A stretch of 64,000 nt of DNA from Ceratodon purpureus (taxonomy: Eukaryota > Streptophyta > Bryopsida > Pseudoditrichales > Ditrichaceae). Numbering within the stretch: the first letter of the stretch is position 1; each line of letters opens with the position of its first letter. The notes beneath the pieces were generated by a model, which saw nothing but the letters and a program-made list of their open reading frames with translations, searched no databases and was not told the origin of the DNA. A program made the position numbers and the translations under genes. Location of the stretch: contig CM026423.1 of NCBI GenBank assembly GCA_014871385.1, positions 15,544,467 to 15,608,466 of the forward strand. The letters are read 5' to 3'. Of the stretch, positions 25,526 to 37,632 are shown piece after piece.

Positions 25526-27028
25526 AATTAGTAGGAAAAATTGAAGGATTGGATGCAAAGATGGTCAAACGTCACGGCTAGGTTATAAGCCCACAGTTCA
25601 GAATAGAGTAACTTGTGTCCGATCAGGACATTCTCTGTTGCAGCTGGGAAATGGATCTGGTAAATAGATCCAACCAGCAGCTCTGGGACAGTGGATGAAG
25701 CCTGGATCAGCTGTTAGAGCGTCGTTCTGAACAGGCACAGATCAGCACTAATGGCCCAGTATGAAAGGTTCGGTTGTCAAGCTTGCAATCGAACTAGAGT
25801 TGCGGGCGAGGAGATGAGTTAGAGGGTGCTCAGGATTGGAAGATTGCTGTAAGGTCGACTGCGAATCCACGTCTGAGTTCTTAACAGGGAAAACTAAAAG
25901 CACCTGGGTCCTGGTTTCTGATCTCGAGTACTTCAAATTGTCAATACATGAGAACATGCTTACAGACACCGAATTGAAGGTAAAATTCATCAGGCAACTA
26001 GTATGTATATTGTTATTACATGGTCACTGATGCAATTCCACGAGGTCTGTGCAAAATAATCTCATGGGACTCGAATGCAGTTCAAGCAGCGGACCTTTCA
26101 GATTCTTCAAGTGAACGAGATTCATCACAAGATCTACAACGACACAGCAGCTGCCAGTATCTGTGTGTAGTTTGGCAAAGCATGTGTAGGGGATCTCCAT
26201 TCACACAGCTCAAGTTGAAAGTTGAGATTGGCTCACAAGGTTAAATTTCATGAATGGGGTGATCTTTTTACAATCTATCTTATGCTAGCTTGGCACACGA
26301 TCGTGAGTACCCTCTGGAACTCTACTGTGTAACACAAGGAAAGTGCTATAATACAAGCTGGTTTTCCCCAGCATAGTTGGTAATCCTCTTGCTAGAATTC
26401 AATAACACGATCAAACACCATTCCTGTCATATGGACACCCGGTTACCGAATATCTTGATATGATATTTCGTCGTAAGTTTCCCAACTTGCTCAACTCTAC
26501 ATGACCGATACTGACTGCACATGTTTCCACTTCCTTTCAAATCATTGTGAATCGCTTCACTACCTAAATCGCACTGCATTGCAACCATTGATTGTTGAAC
26601 CACTCATTTACAGAACATGCGCTTGTTATGCATATACCACTCGCTGTTCCGCAAGGAAAATTTTATTTAAAAGCCTGGCATGTCCAGATTTACAAGAAAT
26701 GCCTGGAGCTCCAAGCTTCCCATGATCAAGCTCAAGAAACAGACTTGAGCCATGGCTGAACTTGTGAAGCCCCAAGTCATAACGTGATATATCCTGAACC
26801 TGGACATACTGCAAAACACCCCTTAAAAGCCCCAAGTGGTAACCTCCTCCGCTTTATTCCTGTCATGCCAGAACTAAAGCCTGCAATGAGTAGAGCTTTC
26901 TCACAGACATTCGCAACAAACACGTGGGAAAGCGGGCTCAACGTGGGCACTGAGCTCTGCAGGTCATGAAAGTAGATACCAGTAAGTTACAAATTATGAA
27001 CAGCACCACCTGTGCAGATACCAAGCGC
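25526..27028. other. Convergent 3' region between two genes
   Basis: Lies between the ends of the + strand nine-exon gene and the minus-strand Cys-rich gene. No supported gene. The short open frames are scattered over both strands. Confidence 0.45.
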
Positions 27029-27619
27029 CTAACAGGAGATGTCCAAGAGCGACTTGAACCTTGGTGTGAACTTCTTCGAATGGTCCTTATGTACAACTTT
27101 GGAGCTGCGAGGTTGAGGCAACTCATCAAGCGAAGACAATCTCTTCAGCTTCTGCACTGCTTCCAAAGGCAGCGAATACCTTGGCAGCTTGATCTCGGGC
27201 GATGGTGGCACCATAGCTCGGTTCGGAGACGTCTTCTTGCAGCCCGATGACTCCATGGCTGATCCCTCACCATCTGATCTTCTAACTCTATTCTCACTAG
27301 CGGTGGGGGTTGCCGGGCCATCGCCCACTTTGGAAGATTCTTTAGGAGATGATAAAAACTCGTAAGATTTCGTGGCATCGAAGTCTGTGGGTGACAGTGC
27401 CACCTCCACCAAACGGTCCAGCGCAATGCAACTCGCAGGCTTCACTATTATGGGACGAGGTTTCATGCCCCCGGCTCTCATGAAGCGTTTCTTCGGTGGG
27501 CACTGCTTCACCGCCTGTAGACACGGTTCACAAAACTCCAAATCTCCAGCTCTTCTATTACAGCAGCAGCACTGACACAGTGCAACGTACCCACGACCCC
27601 CTTCGACGACGTCCCTCAT
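27029..27619 (-). CDS. Cys-rich N-terminus protein with LKRLSSL...KSL-x-DIS tail, 196 aa
   Basis: Single exon on the minus strand. ATG at 27619 is the first after an in-frame TAG about 60 bases upstream. Residues 15-30 hold a Cys cluster (CQCCCC, then FCEPC), a possible small zinc-binding knuckle. It is followed by a basic stretch (CPPKKRFMRAGG), a Ser/Pro-rich middle and the tail LKRLSSLDEL, then RFKSLLDISC. The tail closely matches that of the PHD-finger protein at 46054-47961 (LKRLSSL, then RRYKSLSDIC), so the two are probably distant relatives or bind a common partner. Spacer around the gene is only moderately GC-rich. No further family is recognised. Confidence 0.65.
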   Translation of the reverse strand: MRDVVEGGRGYVALCQCCCCNRRAGDLEFCEPCLQAVKQCPPKKRFMRAGGMKPRPIIVKPASCIALDRLVEVALSPTDFDATKSYEFLSSPKESSKVGDGPATPTASENRVRRSDGEGSAMESSGCKKTSPNRAMVPPSPEIKLPRYSLPLEAVQKLKRLSSLDELPQPRSSKVVHKDHSKKFTPRFKSLLDISC

Positions 27620-29012
27620 TGTAACCACCCAGCCGGTCCCTCGATCATCCAATGCCAACGTCACCCCGATCTTAAACTATGGTACTCTCAACCAGACCAA
27701 AACTCACACCTCCTCTAAGCTGCAACCCCAAACTTTCACCTCGTCTCTACCATCCCAAAAAATCCAAAACTCGCACCTTGCCCCCGATCCAAAAAGGCAA
27801 CAGAAACCCACGTAGCTTATGATTTACACCAACAACTCACACCTAGCTCGACCATGTACACCACACACACTCACACCTAATGGCATCGAATGGCATCCAA
27901 AACTTGGAAACCGGCCAGAGCCCACACCTTGAACATGAGCAACCTTACGCTACAACTGTAGATCCACTAACTCCACTAAGCATCGACCAGCAGTAGGACC
28001 ACAACATGGGAGGAAACAAGGCGTGCGAAAAAAGCAGTCTGGCTTTGCAGACACCAACCCAGACCGGAAAAAAAGGCAGATATCTACCACTTAAACTACT
28101 AGACACAACCCCTCCTGCGTAAGTTAAGCAATTAGTCGGCCACAAGTCTTGTCATGAGATGAAGCAACACTCACAAGAAACACGCAGGAGGAATAAATCC
28201 CTTGGATGGGAACTTGGGCAGCGTGATTGGGAGGAGGCACCCACAGAGAGGCCGCCACCATGCGGTGATCGATGGACTCTAGATCAAACCAGAGGCACCA
28301 AAAACCAATCTGGGCGAGATATTCATTCCTGGTGTGTGTTTCTAGATGAGGCGTAGAGGAACGGTTCCAAGTTAAATAAGTGGAAATAAGTTAACAGTGT
28401 TGGGAATACACACCCTGGAGATGGAAATATCCTTGATACAGTGACCGCTTGGGGAACAGCGACACGTAAAGCAGAAGATTTTTCTGTTGTTCTGTTGGTG
28501 GCTTACAGCATTTACTAGTTTGGGAACATCTCCTCCGAACAGAGAACATGCTTGCTTGCTTGCTAGCTAGGCCCACAGCCTGGGTGGAAAGTGGGACATG
28601 GCCCGGTTGCAGATGTACTGTCCACCTTTGCAGTGATTGAGTAAACGAAAGAATCTATGTCATGAAAATTATAAAAACTGGGAGGAAATCAAAAAGAGAG
28701 ACAGGAGGTTTTACCTTACTGTTGTGGCATGCAATGATCAGTCATTCCGTGGCTTCCCAGAGATGGCGATGGAGTTATGAAGTGAACGTCTTCTGCAAAA
28801 GGGCGTGGTGTCGGAGAGCAGCGCAGAGCAGGTGCCGTGTACAGTTCTGGACTTATGAGTTCTGGAGTTATTAGAGGTGAAAATAAGAGTAATTTAAGTT
28901 ATGGTGTTGTAAGTTTGTTGCAATGATCAGGGAGTTTGTTGTAAGTCGGCCGGATGAAAATGCCAAATTGTTGATTTGATTTTGGAGGTTTAGGATTTTT
29001 ATAGTTTAGAAT
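27620..29012 (-). other. Upstream region of the minus-strand Cys-rich gene
   Basis: C-rich on + (G-rich on the coding strand) to about 28.0 kb, then mixed. No supported gene; probably 5' leader and promoter of the minus-strand gene. Confidence 0.45.
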
Positions 29013-29016
29013 TTAA

Positions 29017-29276
29017 CCCTTAAAGTCGAAATCGACCTTTTTACTGTTGATATGCTTGAAAGTTTTTTATAAAAATTGGAACTTTGAGTGAATATATCTC
29101 AAGATCTGTATAGTCATAATTGTTAAAACCGAAGGGTCTAAAGTAATTGGATGACTCCGAACAAGATCCTACGGTTGGATTTCTCAAAATCAAGTTTTAA
29201 AAAAAAATGTGCAATGATTTCAGAAAGGATCATTTGGAAGTCACTTTAGACATGTGGTCGATTTTGAATTTAGGGG
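29017..29276. mobile_element. TTAA-flanked foldback element, 260 bp (piggyBac-like MITE)
   Basis: TTAA lies directly outside both ends (29013-29016 and 29277-29280). The left end CCCTTAAAGTCGAAATCGAC and the complement of the right end CCCCTAAATTCAAAATCGAC match at all but three positions, and the match continues one base further inward. It is non-coding. TTAA target and CCC-starting termini are the piggyBac pattern. It differs in sequence from the larger TTAA element at 52298-53229 beyond the first bases. Confidence 0.6.
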
Positions 29277-29280
29277 TTAA

Positions 29281-29904
29281 ATCTAACCTAAGTATCATGT
29301 GAGTATCACCCAAGTATCGTACATGAATTACCGAATAATCTCATTTAAAAGAAGATAATAGCTAGATGACCTCTGAAACTTCCTGAATCTTTGGTTCACT
29401 GTTCTGGAATCCTGGCACTTGGGTGCTCCAGTTTTCCATTTTGGGCCATCTGAATAGTGGCACACAACCTGGGAGGGGGACTGAAATATTGAACGTGAAT
29501 ACTGGAGTATGGGGATAATATTAGAGTTTTTATTTTTTATTTTTTATTTTGGAGAGAAATGGATTAGAGTTTTATTTTAGTAGATCAATCATCAGAATTC
29601 TGGGAGGTGAATTTGGGGATAGTCAGTCTGTTGTTGATGGACACTGTGCAGAGGATTTTCTTCGACGTTGATAAAATCAGTGAGAGAGGTGCCACTTGCT
29701 GCTTCAAAGTTGAGCTGGTTTCCAACTTGGGATGTGTGGAATGCAGTGCCTGTGCACTTGAGTGAGGGATGGATAAACTCAGTTGGGTATATGGTAACCG
29801 CTCTCTTGCTCACCACACTGAGGAGTGCCACCTTTTTTGCAAGTGTTATTGAAGTATCAAATATTTTGTGGATAGAAATAAGATTTTATTTTTATTTTTT
29901 TCTT
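29281..29904. other. Spacer
   Basis: No gene supported. Short frames on both strands at 29592-29916 lack any family feature. Confidence 0.45.
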
Positions 29905-29945
29905 TTAACTTTTTGACTCAAATGGTGAGAATTCCATTGCAAAAG
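29905..29945 (-). mobile_element. Retroposon 3' tail, minus orientation
   Basis: On the minus strand TTGCAATGGAATTCTCACCA and TTTGAGTC lead into an A-rich tail, as at 10593-10640. Only the 3' end is evident. Confidence 0.5.
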
Positions 29946-32083
29946 AGAAAAGAAATAAGATTTGAAGGCCTTACAGTTGAAATTATAATATTTGTAATAG
30001 ATATTATCCTACCACTTCAATTTTAGTCAAAAATGTCTATAAAACTTCTAGTACAATATATGGTTGGAATTTCTATGTTATACTTTGATTTTGAGTTAGA
30101 GCACTTCAAAAATAATGATGTTTTGAAGCTAAAAACAATGATATGCTTTTAGATGAAAAGAAGTAATGTCATGGTTTATGGAGTTGATTGGAGTTAAGTT
30201 GGCATTTGAAAATGATTTGCAAGGTTGATTCAACATTGTTCCATAAATTGTGTGATTTTCTCTAAAAGTTCACTTCAAGTGTAATTCAAAATGTTCATAC
30301 AAAATGATTTATTTTTCTTATAGTGTTTGAATTGAAAGTGTTTATGTTTTAAAACTTTACAATTATTTTCAACAGAATTTCAATTATGATTTTTTTATTC
30401 TTTAAAGTCACGGTCTTAAGTAAATTTAAAGTGAATGTGTACTATAATCTTTTGTATGTAACAAGTTTAAGTTAATAAAAATGTAATAGAACCTTCATTA
30501 GTTTCCCTTCTTTATTTCATTGCATATATAATGGTAAAATTATTGTTTACATTTCTCTTCTCCTTTCAAATGAGACATAACATTTGACTTTACTGAAGAA
30601 TATTTGATTATAAAATATTATCATAGATTTTTAATTTTTTTTAATTTTTCACTTCAATTTACTACTATCAATAAATGCAAGTGAAAATAGTATAGACCAT
30701 GGTAGGGATGTAATAAGCTAGAAACATATTTTTCATCATTAAAATTAAACAATCAAATATGATAAATATAAAAGAATTTTATTGAAAACCAAAGTAGAAG
30801 TTGCATCTATAAATGTATTTAAGACAATTATAGCAGGATTCTAAGATCTTCATGTGAATAACTGATCCTACAACCAGTTTGTATGAAGTATGCAAAACAT
30901 TAAATTTTGACCTTCAATATCATTCACATATCTTTACCAAATGAAACATAAAATAACGCTATCTTTTACTAAGCTCTAATAGATTAGCAAGGACCTTAAG
31001 TCTATTTTCAAATTGAAAATGGTTTGTATAATATAATTTTTTTTTTATAAATCATTCTTGACTTTATAGATATTGGTTTTTGGTGATTACAAGTATAATT
31101 TTCAATTTCAAGTCTTGGATTTGGTATAAAACAACAACTTTAAGCCAACAAATCTAATGAGACCAAACACAATTTTTACCTTTCAAAAATATCAATATAA
31201 TAAATTTATTTTAATGCTACTATTAATTGTTGTGTTTTGGTGAAAGGAAACATGAAGGTTGGATGCGACGTAGAAATGACACGTCATCCTACACATTTAA
31301 GGTGGAAAATTATTGTTGTGTAAAAATGGCTATAGCCATGGAATATATAACTTATAGGCTTAATTTCTAAATGACCTAAGAGCCAAAAGTGGGTCGTAGC
31401 CTTTATTAGACAAATTAAAAATATTATTTATATTCTTTTTATTTCACTATCTTGTATAGTTTTCAATTGTGCAAATTTGAATATATTTTAAATTTTTTTC
31501 TCACTTTTTGTACACAATTATTGGCCTAAAACTTCATAGAATGGACTTTATTGCTACATGAAGTATTGCACAGCCAATGAGGTACATACTAGACATCTCA
31601 AAATTTTTGAAGGTGTTGTCTATATAATATTGAACCATACAAGGTTTAAAAATGAAAGATCCTTTATTTTAGTTGCCTCCAAAAAATATACCTCAAATTT
31701 TAGATTTTGACTTTTTAATGTAGACTATTCTCTCATGGTTTTTGAATATATATATTTTCTCTTTATAAATTATTCATAAAAAAAGTTCATAAAATGTTGA
31801 AGCCTAAATTTATGAAGATATAAGAAAACCTTCTAAAATGTTTAATGACACCTTCACAATCCAGTTATTGGAAAAAAATAACATTTGTAAAATATTTGTG
31901 AGTAATGGTCTTGCAAATCATGTGCATCCAAGACCAAAATTTGTTGACTAAGACCACACTTCTAGGATCTTGAAGATCATATGATGAATTTTTTTAAATA
32001 TTGAGATTGAAAATTGCAAAGAATATGATGTCAAAAAACTATTAGACTGGGAACAAAGGTGGAGCAATTTGAAATATTTGGAT
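29946..32083. other. AT-rich spacer
   Basis: About 2 kb of strongly AT-rich sequence without open frames. Nothing recognised. Confidence 0.6.
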
Positions 32084-32174
32084 ATGATATCAAAAAACAA
32101 ATGTGATATCTGATTATGATATCTAGTTGTGATATCAACACTTAACTTATTATGATATCAAAAAATAAATGTGG
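32084..32174. repeat. GATATC-rich short repeat
   Basis: Five GATATC sites lie within about 85 bases, and ATGATATCAAAAAA with AAATGTG is duplicated at the two ends (near 32084 and 32151). Confidence 0.6.
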
Positions 32175-32410
32175 GAACCTCTGTCAAACCTTGCCAACGC
32201 GTCCAAGTTGGTACAAAAGTTTCACCAACGTTATCCTAATAAAGCTAAGGCTCCTCCTGGGACTTGTGGTTTGAAAATAAGGTAATATTAGGAACATGAC
32301 CACTCAAACCTTCTACTTTTTTAACTTTAGAACTTACTTTTACTTTTTTAATTCCTTATTTTACTTTTAAAAACAAATTAACCAAAAAATCTTTTTACTT
32401 TAATTTTTTT

Positions 32411-32412
32411 TA

Positions 32413-32454
<42 letters not shown>

Positions 32455-32482
32455 GTGTATGTATGTATGTATGTGTATGTTG
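32411..32482. repeat. Microsatellite (TA)n then (TATG)n
   Basis: About nine TA units followed by TATG units with TGTG interruptions, upstream of the small ORF at 32668. Confidence 0.9.
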
Positions 32483-32667
32483 AAGAATCCTCCAGTCCCT
32501 CACTCACCCATTTCTTGTTGTTTTTGTTATAATCTATTAATCAAATTTTATTTTTGTTACTCATATCGTTTTTGTTAATACGCACGTGGAGGTGGAAGGA
32601 AGCCACTGCTTGCTGACCTGATTCACCAAGAGCTTTCATCGGCTTTGTATATTGATTCTCGCATACG

Positions 32668-32997
32668 ATGAATTACAATCAGGAACCAGGATCCCTTAGA
32701 CTTAGTGCGGCACAAAACCGGAAAGATGAAAGGATAAAAGTCTGGATTAAGGTTCAAGCTCTAAGAAATGCTCACATGACGGATATGATTGTGCTTCGTG
32801 GAAAATTGGCAGTCTTGAGTAATCAACCCATGTCGGCCGAAGAACTTCTGTATTTGAAAGTTAACATAGACTTCTTAAATGCAATGATTTGTTACCTGCA
32901 AGTACCACAAGATCATGTGCTAATGCTATTTGATATCAACAAAGTTAATTTTTACGAGAAGTATATTCTAAAAGTCATAGATTCATTTAGGGAATGA
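32668..32997 (+). CDS. Small orphan ORF, 109 aa
   Basis: ATG-initiated frame in otherwise ORF-poor AT-rich DNA. The protein is helical and charged (QNRKDERIKVWIKVQALRN, then MSAEELLYLKVNIDFLNAM) with balanced composition, unlike chance translation of AT-rich spacer. No family recognised. It could be a small gene, an exon or a transposon-gene remnant. The locally higher GC at 32585-32990 supports a distinct origin. Confidence 0.35.
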   Translation: MNYNQEPGSLRLSAAQNRKDERIKVWIKVQALRNAHMTDMIVLRGKLAVLSNQPMSAEELLYLKVNIDFLNAMICYLQVPQDHVLMLFDINKVNFYEKYILKVIDSFRE

Positions 32998-35900
32998 CTA
33001 AAAGAAGTAATATGGAGTATTGCTTTACTTGGCAATTATAATCTATAATTCTCCAAAATGACTCGAAAGCTTGTAGTCAACTGTGTGGCAAAATAAATAA
33101 ATAATCTATATATAAAAAAATCAGTAATATACTGAGGAATTATTATCTATATCAATGTTTTATATGTTTTGCAGAAGGAACTAGAAGGTTTCATAGGTCA
33201 TGTCCCTAACAAACTTATATGCTTTCAACAAATTAAAAAGAAATAAATATAAATTTATCAAAATCAAAAATTGCTACAATTAAATTAAATTAATTTTGTG
33301 CGTAACATATAATCTTGACATTTTGAAGATCATTGTAAAAACATGAATTTGAGTGGCTTAATTCCTTTAAAGAATATGTGTTAAAAAATGTGCATAAAAC
33401 TATTTAGAATGTAGGGTAGGGTCCAAATTGAATGGTGTGATGAACAAGGAGAGAGTGAAGTGTAAAACATGAATGAAAAAGAATATTAACAAATATCAAA
33501 CATAGTTTATTGGGCCATGTCCTTTCAAATACACATATTGCATTGTGATAAAAAAAAACCGTATTACCATATTCCAAACAAGTATATCATTTCTTAAGTT
33601 ATGATATTATTGTTTAGTATTACACTATTGAGTTGCTTGCAAGGCCCTTTGAATACATTGATATCTTGTTTTTTCTTCCAATCTACCTACCCCACATAGG
33701 ACACAAATGTATATCCGTCAATCTTTTGGAAGAATTCTTTTTTCGAATGTAAAATATTGTTCATGTAGAACATGAAAACCCTGAAATCACAAATTCAAGG
33801 TTCTATAATATTATTTTTAGATTTGTTTTTCCAAATTTTACAACCAAAATTTATTGAGAAGAACCTCTCTCTTATGACATAGGGCCAATGTCCTTCAAGT
33901 TGGGATTTTATGCTAGGGCCAACCAAAGGTTCTTCAAAGAGTTCAATTGGTTGTTCTTTAGTATGTCCCCTACCCCACCACTTCTTCAATTTTCGCCTCA
34001 CTCAATAAGCCAAATATTACCTACAATGCACTGCAAATAAAAAGTATCAGATGCCTTCATGGAGTCTAGCCCCTTTCTAATCAATCTCCGGATTGTATTT
34101 ACAAAAAATCAAGACACAAAGCGCAAACCGAAATTACAAGGTGCTTGTATACAAAACATAACCCGGTACAAGATTGACATATCCCTCCCGTGGGTAAGGA
34201 ATAACAAACGAAGGGTAGATATGGATTTGTGACACTCCATAATATGGTCCCAACAATGATAATCCAAAGTACAAAGTTGTGCGTGAACTTACTTGAAGAA
34301 AGAGTTTTGCATGAGCCAATGGTGAGTGTTCATCGGGGCACTGTTTACTGCTGTTACGGCCTCTCTGCATTTGCTGGACCGGAGCTTGGGGACATGTTCT
34401 ATTGGGCAAGTGGACTTTGCCACTGGCCTGTGCCTGACATGCAAGGTACTTGGCATGGACCACTGCAGAATACGGACTCTTGATTGGGTCTGCTCATCAC
34501 ACAACTTGGGAGGCATCCACAATCCATGCATTTCCTTTGTCTCTTTCATGCTACTGTGTCTATGTTAGGACTCCAAAACCCAGCTGGTAGGGAAGAATCA
34601 AAGAAACGGAGAAATATGCTCTCTACGTAGTGACTCTCTTCTAGCACTATTCTACATAAGGGAAATCTAGTGGTTTGTGATACACTGCCCAAAAAAAAAA
34701 ACAAAAAAAACAAAAAACAAAAAACAAAAACAAAAAACAAAACAAAACAAAACAAAAAGACTATCCTAAATTGCATTGCTCAGAAGTTGTGTTATCATTT
34801 GCATTGGAGTAGCTAAAAATTAGCTAATTGATTGTAGCAATGAAGAAGGGTGGACCTTGTGGAGTACTAAAAATAGTGGGAATTTTTTTTCTTAGTGTTT
34901 TATGATTTAAATTTTTTCTATTTTTTCTCACTATTATCTCTAAATGAAGGTACATCTTCTTATAAGTGTTATCTAAGAATTTTTTTAATTGTCTCTTTTT
35001 TAGTAAGGGCTCGTTTGCAACTAAAAATTTGAAATTTAGTCCAAAGACAAAAGTGGTATACCAAATTACCATATATTGTAGGTGGATGATGAATGACAAG
35101 GATTAAAAATTAGTGTAGGTATTGTGAAGAGAATGGCTTTGAAGTTTAAATTTTTTTAAACAAAAGCTTTGATTATTTTGGTCATAAATACTAGTTGTTT
35201 TGGTCACACTCTTGATATACTTTCTCATGACTTCAAAGACTTCAAGGTCATTTTATTTTTAAACTTAGCTAAAATCATTGTTATCTTGAAAAAATTTAGG
35301 AAAATAAATTTTGGGAGAAAAAATATGCTAAAACCTCTCGTAAATATTGTGGTCCAAAGTTGTGTTCTTAAGTTAAGTGTATATCAAAAGAAATGGCTAC
35401 AAAATATAGCACATTTAAAGAATATTTATTTATACTTCATTTTAGATTTTAGAAATTTAAATAGAATTTGGAAATCATAAATTCCAATTGGTTTTTAAAA
35501 TAAAAATATACATAAGCTTTTTCTAAATTTTTTATCTTTAAATCTGAAAATTCAATATCCACTATATTTACATAGGAATTCAAGTAGATTTTTAATTTAT
35601 TGAAAGAAATATGGGCTTCAATTGAATATCTTCTTGGCATATATTCAAAAGTTAAGTACTAAGGCTATTCACTAATTAAAAATCACCATTTTCTTGGACT
35701 CCAATTCAATTTTCTATTTATAAATTGATCCTAAGTCTATCTAGAGATTATTTCCTTCTTACTCGTGACATCGGTAATAAAAAATTTCATATTTTGATTC
35801 ATTTGTATTCTCAACATTCTACACAATACAAAGATCAGAGTACAAAGATCAGAGTAGCGTGTGCAATGTGATTTATAAACAAGAGATTTAGTTTTAACAC

Positions 35901-37114
35901 AGTCATAAAGATAATGAATAAATCATCATCAGTTATAGAAACTAATTTAAGTTACCCATTTATTCAAATTAATTTTTAGCCTTAAATAATTCAAATACTT
36001 TAAAAGTGAGTTTTTTTTGAGAAAAAGGGTCCAAATCATATATTGACTAGTGCAGAAGGTTGCCTAATTCACTTTAGAAGATCACTACTAGAAGACCATC
36101 AAAAAACATCCAACTTATCCAAGGTTTTTTTTTAAATCAAAATTAAACATTTTCGGTTTCAATTTATAATAAAATAGAAGATGTTGAACACAAGTATGTT
36201 TTAGCCTATATTTATGGCCACTTCAAATTAAATTCAAAATAAATTATAAGTGACAATGATTTCCAAGAGTTTTTTTAAACATCTTCAAAAATATGTTTTT
36301 TAAACATCTCCAAAAATGCGTTTTTGGTAGATATATCAAGCATTAAAATAAAACAACTTGGTTTCCATCTGTGAGAAACATTTACCCTGGATACATACAT
36401 GACTGGCAACATAAGTTAGGTACCAGAGTAGTACCCCCATTCAAATGGTCCAAAGCACAACCCATCAACTTCATGCACTCAATTGTGTGAGCTTGCCATG
36501 TCAACAGATCAGTTCAGATACTACCATGTACAACAATCAGGTGGAAAAGGTAGCATTGAAGCAACCCTTTATTGAAGGGCAGAATTGACAATCACAAATT
36601 GTCTCTTTCCTTGGATCAACCACATCTTTCCACCGTCTTGCAACTCCAAAAGTGACTGCACTTACTTACTGCGGTGTTACAAACACTGTTGGATCGAGGG
36701 AAATGATCGTAGTCCGCAGAGCACAGTTGGCAAGTTAGATGTTAGAAAAGCATGTTTGGAATTGTATTGTGGAAGTCATGGTATATTATTCAAATTGCTT
36801 TGGTTGTGAAATTTGTTGGTCAAGAAATTACCATCTGCTTCATTTTTCAAGAAATGAATCCGGAACACCAAAGAGGGTTCGCCACCGGCATAATGAATGT
36901 TTATTTCTTCTTAAAAAGAATAAGGTTTGCCTCTTCGAAACTGAATTTCTTGATTTCTCTTATTACCAAAAATCAACTAAATTTCTCAAATGACTAAAAA
37001 AAAGCAAGAAGTTTCAAAATTAATAATTCAACCTTAGATTTTTATATTTTTCTAAAGAATTTTTTTTGGAATAACCTTTATACAGTTGTTGAGATTATCC
37101 TTGATAGTGCAGAA
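32998..37114. other. AT-rich spacer with open-frame islets
   Basis: Mostly AT-rich and empty. A GC-richer islet at 34134-34560 has minus-strand frames, one ending at a GTAAGT donor (about 34290), and may be an exon relic. (CAAAA)n lies at 34690-34757. Direct repeats of TACAAAGATCAGAG occur at 35826-35853, and of a TTTTTTAAACATC unit near 36270-36315. No gene is supported. Confidence 0.4.
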
Positions 37115-37134
37115 ATTAATTAATGCAGAAATCT

Positions 37135-37431
37135 CACAGTCTCACACTGCCACGTGGACCCCCTTGAGGGAGTGCCACATGGCAAATTGGGATAAATCTG
37201 TATAAACTATCCCACCCCACCCACCCTCTTGTACTTTGAGGGGAAGTGAGGAGGTACACACCACATGAGATAAACCCGCCCCCCAAATCCCCTCCAAGTC
37301 CCCCCCAAATCCCCTCCAAGTCCCCTCCAAGCCCCCCCCAAGACCCCTCCTCCAAGACCCCCTCCCAAGACCCCCCGATCGGCCTGACTGCGCCACGTAC
37401 CCCCTCCGCCCCCCTCGCCACCCCTACATTA
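37135..37431. repeat. C-rich block between direct repeats
   Basis: A 297-bp, strand-asymmetric C-rich segment (37255-37425 is made of CCCCTCCAAG/CCCCCCAAA units of about 11 bp) lies between near-identical flanks ATTAATTAATGCAGAAATCT (37115-37134) and ATTAATTAATGCAAATCT (37432-37449). The flanks look like a target-site duplication, or like slippage around an insertion. The long open frames in it come from the repeat. Confidence 0.55.
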
Positions 37432-37565
37432 ATTAATTAATGCAAATCTAGGTGGGAAGTGAGATTTGGGGAGATAGTCTTATAGTAAGATCACACAATA
37501 CAGAACTATTGCATGGGAAAAAAAAGATGTCACACATATGAACATAAGCTCCAAAAGTTTGTTAA

Positions 37566-37628
37566 CCCCTAAAGGTTCTGGAAATCCAAAATGGCTCTTG
37601 GCTGTTTTGGGCACCCCAGATGAAGGGG
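37566..37628. mobile_element. 63-bp TTAA-flanked micro-foldback
   Basis: TTAA at 37562-37565 and 37629-37632. Between them are CCCCT, CTGG and CCAAAA on the left and TTTTGG, CCAG and AAGGGG on the right, in complementary order, giving a bulged hairpin. It could be a very short TTAA-type MITE; too short to be sure. Confidence 0.35.
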
Positions 37629-37632
37629 TTAA

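Noticed and set aside
34134..34549. Minus-strand frames in a GC-richer islet, one ending at a GTAAGT donor
   Set aside because: Two frames compete, there is no recognisable domain and no partner exons were found; kept only as a note in the region entry.
37134..37421. Gly/Trp-rich frames on the minus strand
   Set aside because: They translate the C-rich DNA repeat; several frames are open at once.
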